From Terriglobia bacterium (GTDB lineage: Bacteria; Acidobacteriota; Terriglobia; Terriglobales; Acidobacteriaceae): DNA of 64,000 bases. The stretch lies in the NCBI GenBank assembly GCA_020073105.1, contig JAIQFW010000033.1, positions 1-64,000 of the forward strand, written 5' to 3'. Shown piece by piece: positions 54,173 through 61,550 of this stretch. The notes beneath the pieces are model-generated. The model searched no databases, was not told the origin of the DNA, and saw only the letters and a list, made by a program, of their open reading frames with translations. Position numbers and translations under genes: made by a program. The first letter of the stretch is position 1. Every line of letters begins with the position of its first letter.

Positions 54173-54374
54173 AATCCTGGTCCGGAATGAAAACAACATG
54201 ACTAACCAAATTGTGTGTTGGCTGCTGGTTTCCACATCGCTTCTCCTGCTGGTCGCTATAGGTAAGCTGGACTTGCTGGTCATTGTGCTCCCGATGTCGC
54301 TCTTGCTGACGCTGGCAATCGCGTGGTCGGGGCGGCAAGAAAATCGCCTGACGCCGGGCGCAAAAAAGAGGTAG
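54165..54374 (+). CDS. Small two-helix membrane protein
   Basis: A 69-residue protein with two hydrophobic segments (IVCWLLVSTSLLLLVAIG and LLVIVLPMSLLLTLAIAW) and a basic tail. The ATG at 54165 lies inside the end of the permease gene and follows GGAAAG at a good distance; ATG at 54198 is an alternative. The position between exporter permease and histidine kinase suggests an accessory of the exporter or the sensor. No family recognised. Confidence 0.65.
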   Translation: MAKILVRNENNMTNQIVCWLLVSTSLLLLVAIGKLDLLVIVLPMSLLLTLAIAWSGRQENRLTPGAKKR

Positions 54375-54387
54375 CCTAGGACTGAAA

Positions 54388-55482
54388 ATGAAGATTGTCG
54401 CCAGAAACTCGGAGCAGGGATGGGCCTCTTACACGCCCCTGGCCTACTTCGGCTTCTTCTTTCTGCAGCCTATCCTGGAGCATGCGAGCCCGGCAAAGTG
54501 GGCACTCACCGCTCTGGGCACGGTCATATTTGTAGTTCTGTATTTCGGCGTTTTCTGGCTCAAGAACAAGACCTGGCAACTATTGGATCTTGGCGCCATG
54601 GTGTTGGTGGGTGTGGTGTACGCTCCGTTCAATACCGGTGCATCTTGCTTCTTCATTTTTGCCGCAGCGTTGCTCCCATACATCGTAGACGCGGACTTGG
54701 CCGTCCTGGAATTCATTGCAGTCATCGTGGGCATCGCCGGGCTGGAAACCTGGTTGCTCCACCTGTCCGGCTGGTTCTTGCTCTATGCCGCCGGCCTGTC
54801 CCTGGTGGTCGGGGGGACCAACATCTTCTTCGCCCAGCGTTCCCGGATGTACTTCAAACTGAAGGCGGCGAATGACGAAATCGAGCATCTGGCGAAGGTC
54901 GCGGAGCGCGAGCGTATCGCACGTGATCTGCACGACGTGCTGGGGCACACGCTGTCGGTGATCATCCTTAAATCCGAATTGGCCGGCAAATTGATCGATC
55001 GCGATCCCGCCCGGGCCAAAGCCGAGATCGCCGATGTGGAGCGCACTTCCCGCGAGGCTCTGACCGAGGTTCGCAGCACCATTCGCGGCTATCGGGCGCA
55101 CACTTTGGAGACCGAACTCAAGCAGGCCACGGCAGCACTGGAGACCGCAGGCGTAGCCGTGCAATCGGAGTTCAAGGAAGTCAACCTCACGCCCGCGCAA
55201 GAGAGCGTCGTAGCTCTGGTGGTCCGGGAAGCCATTACCAATGTGGTCCGCCATGCCGGCGCCCGTACCTGTCTGCTGCGGCTCGCTCAGCAAAACGGCA
55301 CCTGCCACTTGGAAATTCAAGACGACGGTCACGGCGGCGGGTTGCTCGAAGGCAACGGCCTGCGCGGCATGCGCGAACGCATCGAAGCGCTCGGAGGCAC
55401 CCTCATCCGGAAAACCAATCCGGGGACCCGGCTCACCATCGAGTTCCCGCTTAAACCCAATGCAGAAAGTGGACTCTGTTGA
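54388..55482 (+). CDS. Sensor histidine kinase, DesK/NarX type (HisKA_3)
   Basis: A 364-residue membrane sensor. Five or six N-terminal helices (to about residue 150) lead to a short coiled coil (MYFKLKAANDEIEHLAKVAERE), the HisKA_3 phospho-acceptor box RIARDLHDVLGHTLSVI with the His near residue 185, and an HATPase domain with VVREAITNVVRHAGA and DDGHGGG-LLEGNGLRGMRERI. The architecture matches DesK, which senses membrane fluidity. It is followed immediately by its response regulator, whose TTG start overlaps its TGA. Confidence 0.92.
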   Translation: MKIVARNSEQGWASYTPLAYFGFFFLQPILEHASPAKWALTALGTVIFVVLYFGVFWLKNKTWQLLDLGAMVLVGVVYAPFNTGASCFFIFAAALLPYIVDADLAVLEFIAVIVGIAGLETWLLHLSGWFLLYAAGLSLVVGGTNIFFAQRSRMYFKLKAANDEIEHLAKVAERERIARDLHDVLGHTLSVIILKSELAGKLIDRDPARAKAEIADVERTSREALTEVRSTIRGYRAHTLETELKQATAALETAGVAVQSEFKEVNLTPAQESVVALVVREAITNVVRHAGARTCLLRLAQQNGTCHLEIQDDGHGGGLLEGNGLRGMRERIEALGGTLIRKTNPGTRLTIEFPLKPNAESGLC

Positions 55483-56111
55483 ATCCCACAGTCAAGACCG
55501 CCCGCAAGCTGATTCGCGTGGTCATCGCCGAAGATCAGGGTATGGTCTTGGGCGCACTCGCCGCCCTGCTTGAAATTGAGGGCGACATAGGAGTGGTCGC
55601 ACGGTCCCACAATGGCAAGGAAGCCCTACAGGCCGTTCTGGAACATAAACCCGAGGTCTTGATCACCGACATCGAAATGCCGGAGATGACCGGTCTCGAC
55701 GTCGCAGCAGAACTGAAACGCCGGCGAGCCAGTACACGCGTCATAATCCTTACGACTTTTGCCCGCGCCGGGTATCTGCGCCGCGCTCTGGAAGCCGGGG
55801 CATCGGGATACTTATTGAAAGACATGCGCGCTGAGGAGTTGGCCGAAGCCGTTCGCCGCGTGCACCAGGGATTGCGTGTGATCGATCCCGAACTGGCGAC
55901 CGAAGCCTGGGCCGAGGCCGATCCTCTTACCGACCGCGAGCGCCAGGTGTTGCGCCTGGCGGGCGATGGCAAGGCCAGCGGCGATATTGCCTCCGATCTC
56001 GGTCTTTCCGAGGGGACCGTGCGCAACTATCTTTCCGAGGCCATCAGCAAGCTGGGAGCCAACAATCGCGTGGAAGCCGCCCGCATCGCCCGCACCAAGG
56101 GCTGGTTGTAG
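55479..56111 (+). CDS. NarL/DesR-type response regulator
   Basis: A 210-residue regulator. The receiver domain has the acidic pair in VIAEDQG, the phospho-acceptor Asp in LITDIEMPEMTG near residue 65 and the conserved Lys in GYLLKDMRAEEL. The LuxR-type HTH (LTDRERQVLRLAGDGKASG, SEGTVRNYLSEAISKLGA) closes the protein. The NYLSEAISKLGAxNRxEAxRIA end is typical of DesR. The TTG start overlapping the kinase stop is unusual but gives the full receiver domain and tight coupling. Likely target is the upstream exporter operon. Confidence 0.92.
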   Translation: MNPTVKTARKLIRVVIAEDQGMVLGALAALLEIEGDIGVVARSHNGKEALQAVLEHKPEVLITDIEMPEMTGLDVAAELKRRRASTRVIILTTFARAGYLRRALEAGASGYLLKDMRAEELAEAVRRVHQGLRVIDPELATEAWAEADPLTDRERQVLRLAGDGKASGDIASDLGLSEGTVRNYLSEAISKLGANNRVEAARIARTKGWL

Positions 56112-56251
56112 ATCTGGCAAACTTAGTTTCCAGCCCCCCTTTACACCGGGTATACAATTGCGCCCAACAGTCTACGACTGTCTAGTACCGCTGTGCACTT
56201 AGGTTAATGTTGACCGCGGCGGGCCGGAGACAGCCGTTCAAGGGGCACTCC

Positions 56252-57229
56252 ATGTCTTGGCGCCGCGTGCTCGTTCCCCTGCTTCTCGTCGTCCCCTGTA
56301 CGCTCGCTCAGTTCCAGCACCTGCAAAAAAATGGCAGCGTGCGGGTGCGGATCGTCTTCGCGGACGGGTCCCCCTCCTGCAATCCACACGTGCGAGTCAC
56401 GTTGTGGACGAAGGCCACTTCCATTCCGCTGGCGCAGATCGACACCGGCGACGACTGTCGCGCCGAGTTCAGCAGCTTGCTTGCCGGGGACTACTACGTC
56501 GCGGTGTCCGGCATAGGCATCGAAAGCACCGAAAGCCCTTCTTTCGAAGTGGGAGATACCAGCCAGTCGGTAGAAGTCAGAACAACCGCACGGCAACCCT
56601 CCCCAACCGTCTCCGTGTTGGACCTGAACATCCCCAGCAAGGCCCGCAAGGAATTTGAAAGAGCCAGTGCTCAGATCGCCAAGAATGCCTGGAACAAGGC
56701 GTTGGAACATCTCCAGAAGGCAGTGGCCATCTACCCGCAATACGCGGCAGCTTACAACAACCTGGGTGTGGCGTACGCCCACCTTGGGGACCGGGACCTG
56801 GAACGAGCAGCTCTGCACAAGGCTGTCAGCCTGAACGATCATTTCGCGCCCGCGCTAACCAACCTGGCAAGAATGGCGATTGTCGATCGCAACTTGCCGG
56901 AAGCCGAAGCCATGCTGAGCCGGGCCACCGCGGTCGACCCGAACGATTTACAAGTCTTGGTTCTCCTGGCCAAGTTGCAACTGCTGAACCGGCATTTTGA
57001 GGAAGCGATTGCCAGTTGCCACAAAGTCCACTCCATGCAACATAGCTCCCTGTCCCTGGTGCACTACATCGCCGCCCGCGCCCTGGAAGGGGAAAACCGG
57101 CCTGCGGATGCGGTGAGCGAACTACACACATTTCTGGACGAAGAACCTTCGGGGCCGGGCGCTGAGGCGGCGCGGAAAGAACTGGCGGTTTTGGAAAACC
57201 GGGCCCGACTGAGCGCGAACCAGCGCTAG
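56252..57229 (+). CDS. Secreted TPR-repeat protein with N-terminal beta domain
   Basis: A 325-residue exported protein. The signal peptide is MSWRRVLVPLLLVVPCTLAQ; a beta-sandwich like carboxypeptidase-regulatory domains follows (NGSVRVRIVFADGSPSCNP, LAGDYYVAVSG), then from about residue 130 five or six TPR units (ALEHLQKAVAIYPQYAAAYNNLGVAYAHLG is cut here to its most typical part: AAAYNNLGVAYAHLG). This combination is common in Acidobacteria secreted proteins and suggests protein-protein interaction. The start at 56252 is set by the signal peptide. Its stop overlaps the end of the convergent small gene at 57226 by four bases. Confidence 0.78.
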   Translation: MSWRRVLVPLLLVVPCTLAQFQHLQKNGSVRVRIVFADGSPSCNPHVRVTLWTKATSIPLAQIDTGDDCRAEFSSLLAGDYYVAVSGIGIESTESPSFEVGDTSQSVEVRTTARQPSPTVSVLDLNIPSKARKEFERASAQIAKNAWNKALEHLQKAVAIYPQYAAAYNNLGVAYAHLGDRDLERAALHKAVSLNDHFAPALTNLARMAIVDRNLPEAEAMLSRATAVDPNDLQVLVLLAKLQLLNRHFEEAIASCHKVHSMQHSSLSLVHYIAARALEGENRPADAVSELHTFLDEEPSGPGAEAARKELAVLENRARLSANQR

Positions 57230-57420
57230 AGCATTCCGCCGGTCTTTACGGTCAGAAGGCTGAGTGCGGTTTCCAGTCTCACAATGGCTTCTTCAAGCTC
57301 TGGGTGCTCTCCAATCCTCTTCCGTAAAGCTTCCAACAACTGCTGTGCGCTGGAAACGTGCTCTATCGCCGGCAGGTGTTCCGGCTGCGGTCCGGATTTG
57401 GGGCTGTTTGATGGCGGCAT
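57226..57420 (-). CDS. Small hypothetical helical protein
   Basis: A 64-residue protein with a Pro-rich start and a predicted amphipathic helix pair (SAQQLLEALRKRIGEHPELEEAIVRLETALSLL). The start ATG is preceded by GAGGTGAG. It lies 12 bases downstream of the phosphofructokinase gene and on the same strand, so co-transcription is likely. It overlaps the convergent TPR gene by four bases. No family recognised. Confidence 0.6.
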   Translation of the reverse strand: MPPSNSPKSGPQPEHLPAIEHVSSAQQLLEALRKRIGEHPELEEAIVRLETALSLLTVKTGGML

Positions 57421-57432
57421 GGGAAACTCACC

Positions 57433-58635
57433 TCATTCGCTGGTCATGATGAACAGCGGTTTCATTTCGAAGCTGCTGTAATGTGGGCGCAGCCGTTCGG
57501 TGTTGTAGTGTTCTTTCACGTTGACGATCTTTTTCGATGCGACTACGGCATCGACCGGCATGTTGTCGTACCGGCCGTTCTTCAACACCACCAGGCGGCC
57601 ATGAACCTTGTGCAGCAGCAGATCCAGGGCCAGGTTGCCGTAGGCCATGGGGACAATCGAATCGATCGCATCCGGATCGCCGCAGCGCACCAGGTATCCC
57701 AGTTTCTGATTGATGGTGTCGATGGCCTTGCCGTGGTTGTATTTGGGCGCCAGCTCTTTCAGTTTTTCCGAAACCAGGTCGCCGATACCGCCCAGCTTTT
57801 TGTGGCCATAAGCGTCGGTCGTCTCCTTCTCAAAAATCATCTCGCCGCCTTCGAACATCGCCCCTTCCGAAATCAGGACCACCGAGTAGTGGCTGGGATT
57901 GTGGCGGCGATCGGCGACCAGTAGCTCGGTCAACTGCTCGATATTGAACTTGTGCTCCGGAATCACGCAGCGGTTGGCGGCACCCGCCATGGTCGGCAGC
58001 ATGGCAGTGAAGCCGGCATAGCGCCCAAAGACTTCCAGCACCAGAAAGCGCTCGTGCGATCCGGCCGAGGTCCGGAGATCGTTGGTCATCTGAATGGTGC
58101 GCGTAACCGCCGTACTGAAGCCGATACAGTAATCGGTCCCCGGAACATCGTTGTCCATGGTCTTGGGGATGGCGACCAGCTTCACACCTTCCTGGTAAAG
58201 CCGCACGCCGTAGCTCAGCGTGTCGTCGCCGCCAATCGGAATCAGATAATCAATCCCCAGCCATTCGAGGTTCTTCAGGACCTCGGGTGTCAGGTCGTTC
58301 TTGTCCGCGTTGTAGGTTTGCTGAAGATGCGCAGGCACATCCGCCTTTTTCACCTTGCCGGGATTGGTCCGTGAACTGTGCAGGAAGGTGCCTCCGGTGC
58401 GGCCGGCGCGGTTGACGATCTCCTCGGTCAGGACCTGAAAATTATCGCTGTTGTCGTATTCCTTCTCGCGCACAATGTCGACCAGCCCGCCCCAGCCCCG
58501 CCGCAGACCCACGACTCCGTATCCTTCGCGCAGCGCGCGGATGGTCACGGCGCGGATGGCGGGGTTCAAACCGGGCACGTCACCGCCGCCGGTCAGGATT
58601 CCGATCATCCCTTTCTTGCTTGCGAGATTCGACAT
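57433..58635 (-). CDS. 6-phosphofructokinase, PPi-type signature
   Basis: A 400-residue phosphofructokinase. The phosphate-binding start is GILTGGGDVPGLNPAIR; the donor-site sequence is PIGGDDTLSYG near residue 127 and the catalytic loop is PKTMDNDVPGTD near residue 157. In the family, ATP-dependent enzymes have GGDG and PGTIDND, whereas Asp in GGDD and Lys in PKTxDND mark pyrophosphate-dependent enzymes, so a reversible PPi-PFK is likely. Substrate motifs (MTNDLRTSAGSHERFLVLEVFGRYAGF) are intact. It is apparently monocistronic with the small downstream gene. Confidence 0.9.
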   Translation of the reverse strand: MSNLASKKGMIGILTGGGDVPGLNPAIRAVTIRALREGYGVVGLRRGWGGLVDIVREKEYDNSDNFQVLTEEIVNRAGRTGGTFLHSSRTNPGKVKKADVPAHLQQTYNADKNDLTPEVLKNLEWLGIDYLIPIGGDDTLSYGVRLYQEGVKLVAIPKTMDNDVPGTDYCIGFSTAVTRTIQMTNDLRTSAGSHERFLVLEVFGRYAGFTAMLPTMAGAANRCVIPEHKFNIEQLTELLVADRRHNPSHYSVVLISEGAMFEGGEMIFEKETTDAYGHKKLGGIGDLVSEKLKELAPKYNHGKAIDTINQKLGYLVRCGDPDAIDSIVPMAYGNLALDLLLHKVHGRLVVLKNGRYDNMPVDAVVASKKIVNVKEHYNTERLRPHYSSFEMKPLFIMTSE

Positions 58636-58800
58636 TGATCCTTCCTTACTTCACCGCGGGACGCTTGTACCGCGTAACACCCTGCCAAACCACTATGGGA
58701 GCCCATGAATTCATTCTATCGGATAGCGGGCACGACGGAGAAAGACGCTCGCCGTCAGCTCAAATCTATTGGCGGTTGGGATGAATTGCTGTGATGGCGG

Positions 58801-59412
58801 TCACCGGACCAGCGCGAAGGCGATGATGGTTTCGCCGCGAGCACCAGTACTGTTCTCCAGTTCCTGCAGCAGGGCGGTCTCAAGGTTGTCCGGATCAGGC
58901 TTCATTTCGCAGGCAGTAACTTCTGCTTCGGTTGCGCCGTCAAAGCAGAGTTCACAAACGCCCAAGTCGCCTTCTGACATGATCGGCGGCCCGAAAGTGC
59001 GACAGGTCACAGGACGAAATTCGTAGAGCTCGCAGGTCCCGGTGGCAGGGTCGAGCACGGGGCAAGGCTCATGGTTGGCAAAATCATCCCATTGCCGGGA
59101 AGCTTCGTCTCCATCCGATTCATCGAGCAGGCCGGTGGTGGGATCACCGGGAAATTCGGCGGAAAGCCGGGCGACCGCATCCAGGGCCCGCTCCAGGACA
59201 CGTGCTGCGCGCGGAGGATCCTTCAGTTCGGCTTCTGCCAGTCCGCTGCGCAGCCGGAGCGCATCCAGCTGATTGATGGCAAACACTCCATGGCAACACT
59301 GCGAGCAGCCGGGGCGGCAGGCCAGCCATTTACCGCTCCGGCGCGCGGAATCGGCCAAAGCGGAATCCACGATCTGGATCAGTCTCTGGTCTCCGGCAGG
59401 CGGACAAGGCAT
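58801..59412 (-). CDS. YkgJ-family cysteine-cluster protein
   Basis: A 203-residue soluble protein with the YkgJ/CxxCxxCC-type metal-binding cluster: CRPGCSQCCHG near residue 35 and the C-terminal CELYEFRPVTCRTFGPP with the usual Cys-x-Tyr-x-x-R-P pattern. The family is thought to bind zinc or iron-sulfur; its function is not established. The start at 59412 is selected because it begins the domain; the frame is open upstream to 59700 but without a ribosome site or family similarity. Confidence 0.82.
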   Translation of the reverse strand: MPCPPAGDQRLIQIVDSALADSARRSGKWLACRPGCSQCCHGVFAINQLDALRLRSGLAEAELKDPPRAARVLERALDAVARLSAEFPGDPTTGLLDESDGDEASRQWDDFANHEPCPVLDPATGTCELYEFRPVTCRTFGPPIMSEGDLGVCELCFDGATEAEVTACEMKPDPDNLETALLQELENSTGARGETIIAFALVR

Positions 59413-59555
59413 CCATGAAGGATACCCTGACAAGTGGGTACTATCCCAGCTCAGCAGGCACGGTAACCTTGAATTTGGTTGTACGTTGGTAATTTGGGGC
59501 TCCGCCGCAGCGCGGGTATCATCTTGTCCAGTCACCTCTCGGCAGTGCGGCGACA

Positions 59556-59834
59556 ATGCGTCCCCCCGCCAACACGCGACGTTGGAAACGATACCCGGTT
59601 GACTTGCCTCTCGGGATTCTGGTGTGTAACGGGCGCTCAGAAAAGGTGGTCCGTGGGCTCGCGACTGAGATAAGCCAGGGTGGGGTGTCCCTCTATGCAA
59701 CCATTCCCTTGGAGCCAGGCGATCTAACGGAAATCCAGTTCGAAAAACCAGGTAAAGCCCGCATCCCCGCCATCGTTCGCAACCGGACAGGTTATTTCTA
59801 CGGGCTGGAATTCATCACTCAACTGCCGTCATGA
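59556..59834 (+). CDS. PilZ-domain protein
   Basis: A 92-residue single-domain PilZ protein. The cyclic-di-GMP-binding RxxxR-type start is RRWKRYPVDLPL and the second motif is EISQGGVSLYA (usual D/NxSxxG), both placed correctly. PilZ domains bind c-di-GMP and change polymer synthesis or motility. No partner domain is present; it may act on the exopolysaccharide machinery, which is only a guess. It is divergent from the YkgJ gene. Confidence 0.85.
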   Translation: MRPPANTRRWKRYPVDLPLGILVCNGRSEKVVRGLATEISQGGVSLYATIPLEPGDLTEIQFEKPGKARIPAIVRNRTGYFYGLEFITQLPS

Positions 59835-59869
59835 GTTACTTCTGGCTGTCGAAATCCTGAGTATCGTAA

Positions 59870-59911
59870 GGGACCTCAACGCTGGTGAGCGCGGCAGGAT
59901 TCGAACTTGAG
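59870..59911 (-). repeat. tRNA-Lys 3'-end copy 1
   Basis: The segment 59870-59906 is identical over 37 bases to 60112-60148, which covers the flank, CCA, acceptor 3' strand, T-stem 3' strand and T-loop of the real tRNA-Lys. The rest of the tRNA is missing. It is followed by a GC-rich hairpin (GCGGGC / GCCCGC at 59919-59945). Confidence 0.8.
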
Positions 59912-59988
59912 CCGCTTTGCGGGCGTGAGCGCAGCGGGAGCCCGCAGGCGAAATCCCGAGCGAGCAACGCGAGTCGAGGGATCTGACG

Positions 59989-60019
59989 GCTGGTGAGCGC
60001 GGCAGGATTCGAACTTGAG
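59989..60019 (-). repeat. tRNA-Lys 3'-end copy 2
   Basis: This 31-base segment is identical to 59881-59911 and, over its first 26 bases, to the real tRNA 3' end. It is also followed by a hairpin of the same design (GCAGGC / GCCTGC at 60027-60061) and by CGAAATCCCGA, so a unit of about 110-130 bases is tandemly repeated. Confidence 0.8.
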
Positions 60020-60124
60020 GCGTCTAGCAGGCGTGAGCGAGCGCAGCGAGCGGGAGCCTGCTGCCGAAATCCCGAACCCTGAATGCTGAGCGCAGCGAAG
60101 GCAGAAGGGGAGGGACCTCAACGC

Positions 60125-60200
60125 TGGTGAGCGCGGCAGGATTCGAACCTGCGACCCATGCCTTAAAAGGGCATTGCTCTACCAACTGAGCTACGCGCCC
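60125..60200 (-). tRNA. tRNA-Lys (anticodon TTT), CCA encoded
   Basis: A complete 76-base cloverleaf read on the minus strand: acceptor GGGCGCG / CGCGCTC, D-arm GCTC-AGTTGGTA-GAGC, anticodon stem ATGCC / GGCAT with loop CTTTTAA (anticodon TTT), variable GGGTC, T-arm GCAGG-TTCGAAT-CCTGC, discriminator A and an encoded CCA. Confidence 0.97.
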
Positions 60201-60201
60201 A

Positions 60202-60224
60202 CATTTATGAAATTAACATAAATG
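60202..60224. promoter_or_regulatory. AT-rich inverted repeat upstream of tRNA-Lys
   Basis: CATTTATG and CATAAATG form perfect 8-bp arms around a 7-base centre, directly in front of the tRNA 5' end. On the minus strand it overlaps the place expected for the -10 element. Confidence 0.4.
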
Positions 60225-60260
60225 GCGCGCTGCGGTGCGTTGTCACCACACGTCCCTAGA

Positions 60261-60296
60261 CAAAACACCCGTCCGAGCAAAACCGGCTCGGGCGGG
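60261..60296 (-). terminator. Intrinsic terminator on the minus strand
   Basis: Stem CCCG-CCGAGC / GCTCGG-CGGG (60268-60296, one G-U pair) is followed on the minus strand by TGTTTTG. It would end transcription of the small minus-strand gene at 60464 before the tRNA. Confidence 0.6.
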
Positions 60297-60463
60297 GCAC
60301 CCTCGAGAGTAGAATCGATGACCTAGGCCGGGCCAGCCCCCTAGGCTCCATGCGCCCAGACCACGAAAACTCGGGAGCAGCTATCTGCGTTCGAGCAGTA
60401 ATGCGGGTGATGAGGGATGCGGAGAGATGATGAGGGGAAATGCCCGTATTGCAGCGATCTTTT

Positions 60464-60631
60464 TCAGTCGCCCGAATTGGCTACGATTTCTGCGGATATC
60501 AGTGCCGTACTCTGGGAGCGACCTCTGTTCTCAAGTGTCTCTACTGCTCTCTTGCACATAAAGGACAGTCCCGCAGCAATCAACAATCCAAACAGCAGCC
60601 ATCCAAGAAATAGTGCTTCGAGGAAATGCAT
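60464..60631 (-). CDS. Small single-helix membrane protein, hypothetical
   Basis: A 55-codon gene seen by reading the minus strand: MHFLEALFLGWLLFGLLIAA begins with a membrane helix, followed by a charged tail ending ANSGD. An AAGGG ribosome-site-like sequence lies about 7 bases before the ATG, and a minus-strand terminator lies 170 bases downstream. No family recognised. The plus-strand frame over the same DNA has no signal of being coding. Confidence 0.45.
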   Translation of the reverse strand: MHFLEALFLGWLLFGLLIAAGLSFMCKRAVETLENRGRSQSTALISAEIVANSGD

Positions 60632-60871
60632 CGTGCTACCCTTCGCGTACCAAATGAAGATGGCTGCCAGTTCCTGTTGCCAGTCGTATGGCAGCCTGTC
60701 AACCGCATTCGCGGCTGATCCTTACCTCGATTCACTGCCGAGGCGCAACGACTTTACCTCCATATTCGTGTTTGCGGCAAGAGTCGAAATACTCCTGAGC
60801 ATTTCGACCTTCAGGGGTCTTACACGGGCCGTCGAATGCTACAATGGCAGCCATTTTTCTGGAGGTGCCTT

Positions 60872-61318
60872 GTGAAGAAGTCGATTTGCTTGGTTGCGGT
60901 CCTCTTGTGCGCGTGGGTGAGCAGTTTTGGTCAGAGTAATGGTTTGCCACAGTGGAAGGTCGTGAAGGAATTTCACCTTACCAACCAGACTAATGCAATT
61001 CCAACGACTGTTCTTTTCACTCCGACCAAGGCTAGCATCTATCGCCTAAGCATGTATCTCTCGGCGTCAGCTAATGAAGCTCAGAACGGCCAGTTTTACA
61101 TCACCGTAGATTGGACCGATCAAACGGGGTTGCCCGGAACGAATGGGGGCGCGACTGACCTGTCGCACGGTAGCGAAACCCTTAGCTGGATTGCTCCTGA
61201 AACGTTCAGCCCCAAAATTGGCACTCCTGTGACGTTCACTGTTGTGCTATCGGACAACCCGCCCCCTCAAGATGCTAGCTACAGTGTAGCTGTAATCATC
61301 GAGAAGCTGACCCACTGA
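60872..61318 (+). CDS. Small secreted protein, hypothetical
   Basis: A 148-residue exported protein: signal peptide MKKSICLVAVLLCAWVSSFG (GTG start) followed by a probable beta-sandwich domain with regularly alternating polar and hydrophobic residues (ASIYRLSMYLSASAN, TPVTFTVVLSDNPP). The GTG at 60872 is preceded by an ideal GGAGG at 7 bases; a longer frame to 60836 would hide the signal. No catalytic motif or family is recognised. Confidence 0.65.
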   Translation: MKKSICLVAVLLCAWVSSFGQSNGLPQWKVVKEFHLTNQTNAIPTTVLFTPTKASIYRLSMYLSASANEAQNGQFYITVDWTDQTGLPGTNGGATDLSHGSETLSWIAPETFSPKIGTPVTFTVVLSDNPPPQDASYSVAVIIEKLTH

Positions 61319-61329
61319 CAAAACAAAAA

Positions 61330-61358
61330 AGGGCCAAGGCATCTAAGCCCATGGCCCT
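61330..61358 (-). terminator. Strong stem with U-tract, oriented to the minus strand
   Basis: AGGGCCA / TGGCCCT form a 7-bp stem; on the minus strand it is followed by TTTTTTGTTTT, a textbook intrinsic terminator. No minus-strand gene was identified to its right, so it may stop antisense transcription or end a small RNA. On the plus strand it lies 12 bases after the stop of the gene at 60872 but lacks a U-tract in that direction. Confidence 0.6.
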
Positions 61359-61401
61359 ACTCCAGTACAAACAGAGACGAACAAGGTCCGCAACATCCGA
61401 C

Positions 61402-61435
61402 GTCTCTTGACCTTCACCCCTGCCGGGAGGACAAT
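61402..61435 (+). promoter_or_regulatory. Sigma70-like promoter of first GloVer gene
   Basis: TTGACC at 61407-61412 and GACAAT at 61430-61435 with a 17-base spacer. The -35 context GTCTCTTGACCT is identical to that before the second GloVer gene. A 7-bp inverted repeat (AGAGACG 61373-61379, CGTCTCT 61401-61407) overlaps the -35 element. Confidence 0.65.
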
Positions 61436-61462
61436 TGCCTGCATCTCGGTCCACCGTAGTTA

Positions 61463-61550
61463 GCTCCCCTTGCGGTTTGCAGCCGAGCGACCCCGTCTCT
61501 GGTTAGTGCAATAGTCCCTTGGGTGATTTCGCCGCCATGGAGGATTCTCA
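61463..61550 (+). repeat. 88-bp leader repeat, copy 1 (candidate RNA element)
   Basis: Identical over 88 bases to 63550-63637. It forms the untranslated leader between the promoter and the start of the GloVer gene, ending with the GGAGG ribosome site. Complementary segments (GCGG with CCGC, TTGCA with TGCAA) allow a closed fold. Confidence 0.85.

Noticed and set aside
58801-59700. Longer version of the YkgJ-type protein starting at 59700
   Set aside because: The extra 96 residues are rich in Arg, Pro and Ser without family similarity and would overlap the divergent PilZ gene.
59870-60121. Possible CRISPR array
   Set aside because: There are only two copies plus the tRNA itself, the spacers share similar hairpins instead of being unique, and the repeat is clearly a tRNA 3' end.
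60417-60875. Plus-strand frame of 152 codons
   Set aside because: No signal peptide, ribosome site or motif; it runs across the start region of the next gene and across a more plausible minus-strand small gene.
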